A DNA stretch of 8,980 nt, taken from assembly GCA_001017865.1 (NCBI GenBank), contig LATQ01000001.1, forward strand, positions 2,064,883 through 2,073,862, in the 5' to 3' direction. Below the pieces are notes generated by a model. That model made no database searches. It saw only the letters and a program-made list of their open reading frames with translations, and was not told the DNA's origin. The position numbers and the translations under genes were made by a program. The number at the start of each line of letters is the position of its first letter. Position 1 is the stretch's first letter. Source of the stretch: Rhodococcus sp. IITR03. GTDB taxonomy: Bacteria; Actinomycetota; Actinomycetes; Mycobacteriales; Mycobacteriaceae. Shown in pieces: positions 1 through 8,980 of the stretch.

Positions 1-3000
1 CTCAGGCTCCGCAAGAGCCTCGGCGACCGGCTCGGTTCCGGCGTCGGCTCCGCCTTCGCCGGCGCAGCAGCCGGAGCGGCAGGCGCAGCCTTCTTCGCAC
101 CCGGTCCCTTCAGACCGCTCTTGAGCTGCAGTCCGCCCGGCTTCGCCTTCGGGATCGCCGACTCCTTCGGCTGCTCCGCAGGGGCTTCCGTCGCGGGAGC
201 CTCCGCAGCAGGTGCTTCCTCGGCAGGAGCCGCGGGCGCAGAGTTCGCTGCCGGAGCCGCCTTCTTGGCGCCGGGGCCCTTCAGGCCGCTCTTGAGCTGG
301 AGGCCACCCGGCTTCGCCTTCGGCACCGCAGGTGCCTCGGCTGCGGGAGCTTCCGACGACGACTCGGCAGGGGCAGCAGGTGCGGCCGGCTTCGCGGCAC
401 CCGGGGCCTTCGCACCCGGAGCCTTGAGGCCGCCCTTCATCTGCAGTCCGCCCGGCTTGGCCTTCGGTGCTGCCGGTGCCTCGGCTGCAGGAGCAGCAGA
501 AGCCTCGGACGCGGCAGGTGCAGCCGGAGCCGCAGCCTTCTTCGCGCCCGGACCCTTCAGGCCACCCTTCATCTGCAGTCCGCCCGGCTTCGCCTTCGGA
601 GCTGCGGGAGCCTCGGCTGCCTCGGAAGCAGGAGCCTTCGCACCACCGGGAGCCTTCGGTCCGCCCGGAGCCTTGAGACCGCCCTTCATCTGCAGACCGC
701 CGGCCTTCGGGGCACCGGTGGTCTTCGGAGCAGCCGGCGCTGCCGCTGCCACCTCGACCTCCTCGACGCGCTCCTTCTCGACCTCTTCCGCGGTCTCCTC
801 GACCTCGACCGGCGTCTTCGGCTGCTGGACGACCTTGAGGTTGTCGCTGAGCTTGGCAGCCTCGACGCGAGAGATGGACTCGAGCATGAGCTGCGCGACG
901 TCGATGACCTCGACGCCCTCGCCCTTGCCCTCTTCCTGACGCGCCGTCACACCGTCGGTGAGCATGACGCGGCAGAACGGGCAGCCCGTCGCGATCTTGG
1001 CGGGATTCGTGGTGAGCGCTTCGTCGACACGGTCGATGTTGATGCGCTTACCGATCTTCTCCTCCATCCACATGCGGGCACCACCGGCACCACAGCACAT
1101 GGACCGCTCGCCGTGACGCGGCATCTCGACGAGCTTCGCGCCCGACGCCGCCATCAGCTCACGCGGAGCGTTGTAGACCTTGTTGTGCCGTCCGAGGAAG
1201 CACGGGTCGTGGTAGGTCACGTCCTGGCCGACGGCCTTGACCTGGACCAGCTTCTTCGCCCGCACGAGACGGTTGAGCAGCTGCGTATGGTGGACGACCT
1301 CGTAGCTGCCACCCACCTGCGGGTACTCGTTGTTCAGCGCGTTGAAGCAGTGCGCACAGGTCACGACGATCTTGCGCTTGCTCTGCTCGACGCCCTCGAA
1401 CACACCGTTGAGGACCTCGATGTTCTGCTGCGCCAGCTGCTGGAACAGGAACTCGTTGCCCGCACGGCGAGCGGAGTCGCCGGTGCAGGTCTCCTCGGCA
1501 CCGAGGACCATGAACTTCACGCCGGCGGTCGCGAGGAGCTCGGCGACGGCCTTCGTGGTCTTCTTGGCGCGGTCCTCGTAGGCACCGGCACAGCCGACCC
1601 AGAAGAGGTACTCGTAACCGTCGAAGCTGTCGGCATCCTGGCCGAAGACCGGGATGTCGAACTCCATCTCGTTGATCCAGTTGAGACGGTCCTTGGCGTT
1701 CTGGCCCCAGGGGTTGCCCTTGTTCTCGAGGTTCTTGAACAGACCCGCGAGCTCGGACGGGAAGTCCGACTCGATGAGCACCTGGTAGCGACGCATGTCG
1801 ATGATGTGGTCGACGTGCTCGATGTCCACCGGGCACTGCTCGACGCACGCACCACAGTTGGTGCACGACCACAGCGTTTCGGTGTCGATGACGGGAGCGA
1901 GTTCGCCTGCTTCCAGCAGTCCCTCGGTCTCGCCGACGAGCTTGCGACCCGATTCTTCGCGAGCCGACGCCGGGATCTTCGCCAGCTTGGCCTCGTCCGG
2001 GTTGCCCTCGGCGTCGACCAGGCCGACCTCGTCGCCACCGAGATCGGTGCGACCACCGGCGAGCAGGTAGGGAGCCTTGGCGTAACCGTGGTCGCGAAGC
2101 GACGTGATGAGCAGCTTCGGCGACAGCGGCTTACCGGTGTTCCAGGCGGGGCACTGCGACTGGCAACGACCGCACTCGGTGCAGGTCGTGAAGTCCAGCC
2201 AGCCTTCCACGTGAAGTCCTCGATGCGGCCGGCACCGAAGGTGTCCTTGTCCGGATCGGCGTCTTCCATGTCGACGGGCTTGCCGCCGGACATCATCTGA
2301 CGTGCGGCACCGAGGGCGGGACCGCCGTCGTCCTCACGCTTGAAGTAGATGTTGAAGAAGGCCGAGAAGCGGTGCCATGCGACACCCCAGGTGATGTTGC
2401 GGCCGACGATGTAGAGCCACACCATGCCCGACATGAGCTTGACGAACGCGAAGATCGACACCATGACGGCGTTCGCGGGGAGAAGCTTCGCGACCTGCAT
2501 GGTGAAGAAGTCGGTGTAGGCGTTGTAGTGGCCGGTGAGGGCGATCTTGCCGGCCTTCACCATGATCATGCCCAGGCCCTCGAGCAGCACGACCGCTTCG
2601 ACGAAGTAGGCGGCCTTGAAGTTCGAGCCGCTGAAGCGCGACATCCGACCGGGCTGACGCGGATGGTTGCGCTGGCGGATGTAGATCAGCGTCAGGATGC
2701 CGATCACCGTGCCGAGGCCGAGGATCTCGTCGATGAAGTGATAGACGACGGTGTCACCGATGAGGGGCCAGTGGAACTCCGGATCGAACGTCTGGCCGTA
2801 GGCCTCGAACCAGACGATCGCGCCGAGCATGAAGCCGACCATCACCAGCCAGTGCGCCCAGCCGACGGTCCGGAACTTGACCATCTTCGTGTGCGCGAGG
2901 AATTCGACGACCATCTGCTTGAAGCGCGGGAAGAACGGCCGCCAGCGGTCCGGGGCCGGCTGGCCGACCCGGATCGTGTTGACCATCTTCAATGCGCCGC

Positions 3001-3073
3001 TGATGAACGCGAACCAACACACGAGGCTCAGCAGCACGCCGATCGTGCCCAACGTAATCGTCAGGGCATTCAT
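1..3073 (-). CDS. Membrane (Fe-S)-binding CCG-domain reductase, Rv0338c-like, 3' partial, two frameshifts
   Basis: Predicted integral-membrane electron-transfer reductase related to HdrD/GlpC and mycobacterial Rv0338c; its substrate is unknown. Seen: about five hydrophobic helices in residues 5-235 (NarI/HdrE-like), two 4Fe-4S motifs, CTECGRCQSQCP (2148-2183, near residue 298) and CTNCGACVEQCP (1830-1865, near residue 404), then two CCG-type cysteine domains including TCAHCFN (around 1350-1368) and MCCGAGGARMW (Cys about 660-661). From roughly residue 790 follows an Ala/Pro/Lys tail with five repeats. The ATG at 3071-3073 has GAAAGG six bases upstream. The frame breaks near 2204, where AAGGCTGG should read AAGGGCTGG to continue GWLDFTTCTECG. 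It breaks again near 47, where the next frame gives EADAGTEPVAEALAEPE. Both fit loss of one G. More than 1020 codons are visible, longer than the roughly 880-residue mycobacterial protein because of the tail. The reductase identity is firm; its reaction is not known. Confidence 0.92.
100..720 (-). repeat. Five KPGGLQ(M/L)K(G/S)GLK repeats in the reductase tail
   Basis: Five copies of a lysine/glycine box, consensus KPGGLQ-M/L-K-G/S-GLK-G/A-PG, lie in the reductase reading frame. Their CTGCAG or CTGGAG codon landmarks start at 126, 297, 441, 573 and 690. The spacings are 171, 144, 132 and 117 bases, all multiples of three and growing steadily toward the C-terminus. Linkers are rich in Ala, Pro, Glu and Ser. 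The first copy in protein order (690) is the most divergent, PKAGGLQMKGG. The two C-terminal copies read LQLKSG instead of LQMKGG, which suggests stepwise duplication. No known domain is recognised here; the tail is probably disordered. Confidence 0.85.
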
Positions 3074-3079
3074 ACGTGG

Positions 3080-3085
3080 CCTTTC
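3080..3085 (-). promoter_or_regulatory. Ribosome binding site of the Fe-S reductase
   Basis: GAAAGG on the minus strand, six bases before the ATG at 3071-3073. The same GAAAGG core precedes the small peptide gene and both protease genes, which supports all four start choices. Confidence 0.7.
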
Positions 3086-3126
3086 GTGTCGGGGGCGGCG
3101 TCGTGCCGCCTGGTATGAGTCACCGC

Positions 3127-3143
3127 ATCGTAACGCAAGCTAA
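3127..3143 (-). promoter_or_regulatory. Leftward promoter element of the Fe-S reductase (-10 TACGAT)
   Basis: The minus strand reads TTAGCTTGCGTTACGAT, ending in the -10-like hexamer TACGAT (3127-3132) about 53 bases before the reductase ATG. No good -35 hexamer is visible at 17-18 bases; the palindrome at 3142-3161 lies there instead. A near-identical element (15 of 17 bases) precedes the small peptide gene at 4472-4488. Confidence 0.5.
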
Positions 3144-3161
3144 GTTACCCACCGGTAACTT
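3142..3161. promoter_or_regulatory. Perfect palindromic operator candidate
   Basis: AAGTTACC and GGTAACTT form a perfect 8-base inverted repeat around a CACC spacer. Size and symmetry suit a TetR/GntR-type dimer. It sits over the -35 position of the leftward reductase promoter, so a bound protein would be expected to repress. The regulator cannot be named from sequence. Confidence 0.55.
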
Positions 3162-3174
3162 GGTCTGAACTGGA

Positions 3175-3190
3175 GTTACCCGTCAGTAGC
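3175..3190. promoter_or_regulatory. Second, degenerate operator copy
   Basis: GTTACCCGTCAGTAGC repeats the 16-base core of the first operator, GTTACCCACCGGTAAC (3144-3159), with an identical left half and a degraded right half. The cores start 31 bases apart, about three helical turns, so two dimers could bind the same DNA face. Confidence 0.4.
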
Positions 3191-3507
3191 AAAATCCGCG
3201 TCGAATCGGAGACCGTGTGCCCGGACACGCTAGAGGTCAAACGTGATGCCGCCGTCACGCAGGATGTCCTAACCTGCCCGAAACGAGGCGTGTGTCACAC
3301 GGACGTCACGACACGCTCTACCGGCCACGATGCGGTATCCATTCGGACAAAGGGGTATAACACTCCGGATGTGATGTCGGTTATGATTCGCCCGGTACAT
3401 GGGGTTCGCATGTGGGCTGTGCGCGTCGGGGGACGTAGAACTCCAGGTCAATACAGCAGAATGGGGGCGTCTTAACAGGCGTGCGCCATGTCACAGAACG
3501 GAAAAAG
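3191..3507. other. Intergenic region with rightward promoter candidates
   Basis: No convincing gene lies here; short open frames on both strands lack ribosome sites and codon bias. It must hold the promoter of the secreted protein gene at 3508. Candidates for -10 are TATGAT (3382-3387), about 120 bases before the start, and TATAAC (3356-3361); neither has a clear -35. A 13-base palindrome CGTGTG-T-CACACG (3289-3301) and spaced arms CGTGA/TCACG (3242-3246, 3255-3259) are visible but match no regulator I can name. Confidence 0.45.
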
Positions 3508-4188
3508 ATGAAGCTGAAGAAGCTTGCCGCTGTGGCGACGATGACGATCGCCGCCATGGGCATCACCGCCGGTACCTCGTATGCGGCGCCCGCTGCGCAG
3601 GACGAGATCAACTACGAGTCCAAGATCGAGGGCGACTCGGTGGTCACCGTCATCGACGCCGGCGAGTTCCAGGTCTCCGGGGACGGCGAGAGCGTCGAGC
3701 TCCAGGACAACGCCGGCAACACTGTCCTCAGCCTGCCGCTGGCCATTCAGCTCGGCGATCTGCAGCTCCCCTTCGAGCGTCAGATCAGCGAGGACGGCAA
3801 GACCCTCACGCTGACCCCGGTCACCGACCTGTCGAAGGCCACCCCCGTCGCCCCCGAGGACAAGGTCGGCGCGAGCCTCACGCCGGTCGCCCTGAAGCTG
3901 ACCGATGTTGCTTCGCCGGACGAGAACCTGAAGGCTCAGCAGAACTTCACCTCGCAGCTGGGTATCGCGACCGCGGTCGGCGGCCTGGCCGGAACCATCA
4001 TCGGAGCCGTGGTGGGCGGTCTCGGCCTGCTCGGTGGCCCCGTGGGTCTTGCTTCCATTCCTCTGGGCGCAACGGTCGGTGGCATCATCGGCACCATCGT
4101 CGCGGGTGGTCCCACGCTCGCGATCGCGGGCATCGGCCTGATCCAGACGCTGGCTGCGCCTCCGGGCACCACGGTCTACGCCAACTGA
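3508..4188 (+). CDS. Secreted protein with beta-type N-half and glycine-zipper C-half
   Basis: A 226-residue exported protein of unknown function. Seen: signal peptide of about 30 residues (MKLKK, a hydrophobic core, then GTSYAAPAAQ). Residues about 30-125 are strand-like with alternating polar and hydrophobic residues and many DG turns (GDSVVTVIDAG, SEDGKTLTLTP). Residues about 150-215 are a long Gly/Ala/Ile/Val stretch full of GxxxG-like spacing, ending PPGTTVYAN. The start at 3508 is preferred over an in-frame GTG at 3481 because the signal peptide then begins properly; GGA lies five bases upstream, a weak ribosome site. No cysteines are visible. Similar small exported proteins of unassigned role recur in Rhodococcus and Nocardia (family memory, not searched). 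The C-half could insert in a membrane or oligomerise. Its frame is intact, unlike most neighbours. A strong terminator follows after 26 bases. Confidence 0.88.
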   Translation: MKLKKLAAVATMTIAAMGITAGTSYAAPAAQDEINYESKIEGDSVVTVIDAGEFQVSGDGESVELQDNAGNTVLSLPLAIQLGDLQLPFERQISEDGKTLTLTPVTDLSKATPVAPEDKVGASLTPVALKLTDVASPDENLKAQQNFTSQLGIATAVGGLAGTIIGAVVGGLGLLGGPVGLASIPLGATVGGIIGTIVAGGPTLAIAGIGLIQTLAAPPGTTVYAN

Positions 4189-4214
4189 TTCCAGTCGGGT
4201 AGGCATTCGAATTC

Positions 4215-4260
4215 GAACGGCCGCCGTAAGGACATGCTCCTTGCGGCGGCCGTTCTGTTT
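4215..4260 (+). terminator. Rho-independent terminator of the secreted protein gene
   Basis: An 18-base stem (4215-4232 with 4238-4255, one T-G wobble) around the loop CATGC is followed by TGTTT. It starts 26 bases after the stop at 4186-4188. The minus strand has no T tract after the stem, so it serves the rightward transcript. Confidence 0.85.
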
Positions 4261-4282
4261 CCGCTTTGGAACCTCACCGGAA

Positions 4283-4315
4283 AAGGCCCTGTCCAAGAAA
4301 GATCGGACAGGGCCT
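4283..4315 (-). terminator. Rho-independent terminator of the small peptide gene
   Basis: AGGCCCTGTCC (4284-4294) and GGACAGGGCCT (4305-4315) pair perfectly over 11 bases around a 10-base loop. Read on the minus strand the stem runs into TTTT. It starts 16 bases after the TAG at 4332-4334. A dedicated leftward terminator here is strong evidence that the short leftward frame is transcribed. Confidence 0.75.
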
Positions 4316-4331
4316 CCAGCTCGAACCGGAC

Positions 4332-4427
4332 CTAGGCGGAGCCGAGCAGCAGCCGGCTGCCGTAGGTGATGATGTCCCAGATGTAACCGAAGATGTCGAA
4401 GCTGGTCATCAAGAGTTCAGTGCTCAA
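4332..4427 (-). CDS. 31-residue amphipathic peptide, TTG start
   Basis: An unrecognised very small gene. The TTG at 4425-4427 has AAAGGA (4434-4439) six bases upstream, the best ribosome site in the window; an internal ATG (4407-4409) has none. The product begins MSTELLMTSF and ends RLLLGSA. It has three acidic residues (E4, D11, D18) and one basic (R25), no cysteine, and aromatic residues F10, F13, Y15, W17 and Y22. T8, D11, D18, T21 and R25 fall on one face of a helix and F10, F13, W17, I20 and L27 on the other. There is no signal peptide. A promoter-like element lies about 44 bases upstream and a terminator directly downstream. Size and amphipathicity recall PorA/PorH-type envelope peptides of Corynebacterium and phenol-soluble-modulin-like peptides, but no sequence match is claimed. 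A leader peptide or toxin is also possible. Confidence 0.65.
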   Translation of the reverse strand: MSTELLMTSFDIFGYIWDIITYGSRLLLGSA

Positions 4428-4433
4428 GTGGAG

Positions 4434-4439
4434 TCCTTT
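4434..4439 (-). promoter_or_regulatory. Ribosome binding site deciding the TTG start
   Basis: AAAGGA on the minus strand, six bases before the TTG at 4425-4427. Without it the frame would be read from the internal ATG and be only 25 residues long. Confidence 0.65.
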
Positions 4440-4471
4440 CAGGGGATGGCGCTACCGGCCAGGGTGCGAGG

Positions 4472-4488
4472 ATCGTAACCCACGCTAA
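4472..4488 (-). promoter_or_regulatory. Promoter element of the small peptide gene (-10 TACGAT)
   Basis: The minus strand reads TTAGCGTGGGTTACGAT, ending in TACGAT (4472-4477) about 44 bases before the TTG start. It differs from the Fe-S reductase element (3127-3143) at only two of 17 bases. No clear -35 hexamer is seen. Confidence 0.5.
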
Positions 4489-4726
4489 ACGGACATTGGG
4501 AAGTCAGGTCCCGGAGGTGGTTAGGTTCACCTAGGAAATGCAGCTCGCGGGCGCTTTCCGAAGCGGATTCAGGAGCATTTCCGAGGGTCCCTGGAGCCAT
4601 CCTCCGAACGCCCGACGAAGGGCTGTTCCACCGCCTTCTGCCGCCGGTTGTTGTGGTGCAGGAGAACCGCCCCGAACCCGCGCCGACCGGCACGGCCGTA
4701 CGCCCCTCCGAACGCCCCCACGAACG
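4489..4726. other. Intergenic region, no supported gene
   Basis: Between the peptide promoter and the protease terminator I see no gene: the short open frames on each strand lack ribosome sites and family resemblance. A small palindrome TAGGT-TC-ACCTA (4522-4533) lies about 45 bases upstream of the peptide -10 and could be a regulator site. It matches the IdeR/DtxR consensus at only 12 of 19 positions, too weak to call. Confidence 0.4.
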
Positions 4727-4762
4727 ACGAAGGTCCGCTCCCCGTAGGGAACGGACCTTCGT
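4727..4762 (-). terminator. Hairpin after the first protease gene
   Basis: ACGAAGGTCCG (4727-4737) pairs perfectly with CGGACCTTCGT (4752-4762), and inner TCCC/GGGA extends the stem past one C-A mismatch, leaving a CGTA loop. It begins 14 bases after the protease stop (4777-4779). No T tract follows on either strand, so it may act as a weak terminator or 3' stabiliser. Confidence 0.55.
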
Positions 4763-4776
4763 GACGTTCTGGTGGA

Positions 4777-6081
4777 TTACCAGGTGCGGACCTTCAGGCC
4801 CGGGTTCTCCGCCAGGACCGTCTTGATCGGCGTGGCGAACAGCTCGGGGCTCTCACCGAGCAGGCCGCTGACGAACCCGGCGATCTCGCACATGCCGTAC
4901 TGGCCGACGTTCGAGCACTGGAGATGCCGAGGGCGAGGGTGCCGGTGACGAGGGTGCCACCGCTGTCGCCCTGCAGGCACACAGGTTGGTGGAGAAGCCG
5001 TTCTCGAGCACGCGGTGGCCGATCTCGACGTTCTGGCCGGTGGCGGTCACGACGCCGCAGCTGTAGCCGGTGCGCAGGCCCGACTTGCAGACCGGAGCGC
5101 CGACGACGGGATCCGCGATACCCGTGATGGGCAGCGGAGCGGCGAACGGAACGCGCACGCCGTTGTTCTCGAAGCGACCCGCGGCATCGGAGGTGGGGCG
5201 GATCAGCGCGTAGTCGCTGCCGTCGAGCACCGTCTTCTCGAACGAGCCGAGGTGCTGGCCGAGGTTGTCGCCGATGAGCTGGTGGACCTGGGAGGCCCAC
5301 CGAGTGCCGGCCTGCGCGCGGTTGGGGTCGCAGTGACCGGCGGTGATGTTCACGGGCTGTCCGCTGCCGTCCTCGCCGTTGAAGCCGAGGGAGCAGCGCA
5401 GGCCCTCGCCGGCGCCGAGCGCGGCGTAGGCGTCGCCACCGAAGAGGGCGTCGGGGGCGTCGAGGCCACCGGCGATGGGCTGCAGGTCGGTCGCGCCTTC
5501 CGGCGTCAGCTCGGCGGGAGCGAACAGCACGCGCACCCCGTCGAGGAAGTCGGGGAGCTCGACACCGGACACGTTGTCGGTGCGCACGACGACGTCGTTG
5601 TTCACCACGTCGATGGCGATGCCGCGGATGACGTCGGCGACGGCGGGCGGCTGGGTCTCGAGCCAGTCGCCCAGCGCGCCGAGCTGATCTTCGAGGGCGT
5701 CCTCGCTGCGCTCGGTCTCGGCGACGGTGAATCCGGCATCCTCGGCGGCCTTGCGGGCCTCCTCGAAGCCGTCACCCTCGGTGAGGCCGACCGTGGCGGT
5801 GCCTGGTCGTCCAGCCACACACCGGCGAAGACGGCTTCGAACTGCTCCCGTGCCTTCTCGGCGAACGCGGCGAGATCCTGGCTGCGCTGCGCATCGGCGA
5901 GGAAGCGCTCGGCATCGATGTTCAGGTCGCGCTGCAACGCCTCGACGAGCTCGGCCGGCAGAGACGATGTCTGCGCGGGTTCGGTCTCGGGTTCGGCCTG
6001 CGCGATGGCAACGGCAGGACCGAGGAGCAGCAGTGCGGCCGAACCGATGACGGCCGTCCGACGTGCGAAGGTGCGTCGCAT
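4777..6081 (-). CDS. Secreted chymotrypsin-fold serine protease with prodomain, three frameshifts
   Basis: Predicted extracellular serine endopeptidase (S1 family, alpha-lytic/streptogrisin type), about 435 residues when reconstructed. Seen: signal peptide residues 1-29 (MRRTFARR, hydrophobic core, AIAQA); a helical prodomain from [13 protein letters not shown] to about residue 190; a probable mature start near GGDAY; ITAGHC (His 250); GSDYALI (Asp 290); QGDSGG (Ser 374). Paired cysteines lie in CSLGF/TAGHC, CKSG/SCG and near the active serine. The ATG at 6079-6081 has GAAAGG five bases upstream. The frame shifts near 5802 (DDQ|GTATVGL), 4976 (NLCA|LQGDSGG) and 4919 (GISS|SNVGQY). The first two are one-base losses in a G run; the third lacks one base. 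All catalytic residues survive, so I read it as a functional gene with sequence errors. Its substrate is unknown. A paralogue lies upstream in the same direction; a promoter lies between them. Confidence 0.88.
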
Positions 6082-6086
6082 GGATA

Positions 6087-6092
6087 CCTTTC
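6087..6092 (-). promoter_or_regulatory. Ribosome binding site of the first protease
   Basis: GAAAGG on the minus strand, five bases before the ATG at 6079-6081. It chooses this start over a longer frame beginning at 6180, which would place about 33 residues before the signal peptide. Confidence 0.65.
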
Positions 6093-6152
6093 TCGTTCCT
6101 TCACGCATGCACGCGCGAAGGCGCCGTTCCCCCGCGGATCGGCGTCCGTCCG

Positions 6153-6189
6153 ATCCTAAGGGGTGAGCGAGGAAGTACATAGGTACTTC
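6153..6189 (-). promoter_or_regulatory. Protease promoter with palindromic operator
   Basis: TAGGAT (6153-6158, minus strand) is a good -10 about 70 bases before the protease ATG. The -35 position, 16-18 bases upstream, is covered by a perfect palindrome GAAGTAC-ATAG-GTACTTC (6172-6189). A dimeric repressor bound there would block RNA polymerase. The regulator is unknown. Confidence 0.5.
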
Positions 6190-6222
6190 TCGGTTACGGA
6201 TGAGACTCGTGTGACTGTTGTG

Positions 6223-6248
6223 ACGAACGGACCGGACGGTTCCGGCCG

Positions 6249-6250
<2 letters not shown>
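6223..6250 (-). terminator. Weak hairpin at the end of the second protease gene
   Basis: CCGGA/TCCGG and AACGG/CCGTT form a ten-pair stem with one bulged base, beginning inside the TAA stop of the upstream protease. It lacks a T tract, so transcription may read through into the next protease gene. Confidence 0.35.
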
Positions 6251-8903
<2,653 letters not shown>

Positions 8904-8980
8904 CCCCCTAACTTCGCTAGCGGGTCGAGTGCCGCAGACCCGGCGCCGGCGTCGCCGCGCCTCGATGCCGCCGCCGCTCG
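8904..8980 (+). other. Probable leader of the next gene, no start called
   Basis: A -10-like TAACTT is followed by GC-rich sequence with an open GTG frame from 8929 (Arg-rich, no ribosome site). I cannot support a start codon before the window ends. Confidence 0.25.

Noticed and set aside
121..939. Plus-strand Ala/Gly/Pro-rich frame resembling a PE/PGRS or collagen-like protein
   Set aside because: It is the antisense of the reductase tail repeats, whose minus-strand frame continues directly from the Fe-S domains.
1113..2300. Plus-strand open frame of 395 codons opposite the Fe-S reductase
   Set aside because: It is the antisense shadow of a strongly GC-biased gene; the minus strand carries the ferredoxin and CCG motifs.
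3289..3301. CGTGTG-T-CACACG as a CRP/GlxR site
   Set aside because: The spacing does not fit the TGTGA-N6-TCACA geometry.
4525..4531. Isolated GTTCACC heptamer as a PHO box
   Set aside because: No second unit lies 11 bases to either side, so it is probably chance.
4521..4539. IdeR/DtxR iron box starting TTAGGTT
   Set aside because: Only 12 of 19 positions match the consensus and the right half is missing.
4439..4693. Minus-strand frame of 84 codons and plus-strand frame 4538-4747
   Set aside because: Neither has a ribosome site, family resemblance or consistent codon bias, and the first would run through the peptide gene's promoter.
5015..6166. Plus-strand frames of 383-385 codons opposite both proteases (also 6526-7683)
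   Set aside because: Antisense shadows; the catalytic His, Asp and Ser motifs and signal peptides are on the minus strand.

Overview
The window reads as high-GC actinobacterial DNA of the mycolic-acid group (Corynebacteriales), most likely Rhodococcus or a near relative. The evidence is a homologue of the mycobacterial membrane iron-sulfur reductase Rv0338c, a fragment of mycothiol synthase (mycothiol is an actinobacterial thiol), strongly GC-biased third codon positions, AAAGGA-type ribosome binding sites and several secreted proteins.

Layout. (1) 1-3073, minus: a five-helix membrane Fe-S/CCG-domain reductase with a long Ala/Pro tail carrying five KPGGLQMKGGLK-type repeats; its 3' end lies beyond the window. 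(2) 3074-3507: a regulatory interval with a leftward promoter, a doubled palindromic operator and weaker rightward promoter candidates. (3) 3508-4188, plus: a secreted protein with a beta-type N-terminal half and a glycine-zipper C-terminal half, followed by a strong terminator. (4) 4332-4427, minus: a previously easy-to-miss 31-codon TTG-started gene for an amphipathic peptide, with its own promoter-like element, ribosome binding site and terminator; it converges on gene 3. (5) 4777-6081 and 6249-7579, minus: two paralogous secreted chymotrypsin-fold serine proteases with alpha-lytic/streptogrisin-type prodomains. (6) about 7693-8165, minus: a Thr/Ser/Pro/Gly-rich protein without a visible start. 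(7) about 8164-8744, plus: the C-terminal two thirds of mycothiol synthase. (8) 8745-8980: a run of 11-bp direct repeats resembling a PHO box, probably the promoter of a phosphate-uptake gene beyond the window.

The most important caveat is that nearly every long gene is broken by one to three reading-frame shifts, mostly loss of one base in a short G/C run, while flanking protein homology continues perfectly in the next frame. This looks like uncorrected sequencing error rather than gene decay; coordinates below are given for the reconstructed genes. In addition, the join near 8165 removes the 5' ends of two divergent genes at once, which suggests a true deletion or an assembly collapse.

The genes do not form one pathway. 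The common theme is the cell envelope: a membrane redox enzyme, a secreted zipper protein, a tiny amphipathic peptide and two exported proteases. The best candidate for something undescribed is the 31-residue peptide gene, whose promoter shares a 17-bp element (15 of 17 identical) with the Fe-S reductase promoter.
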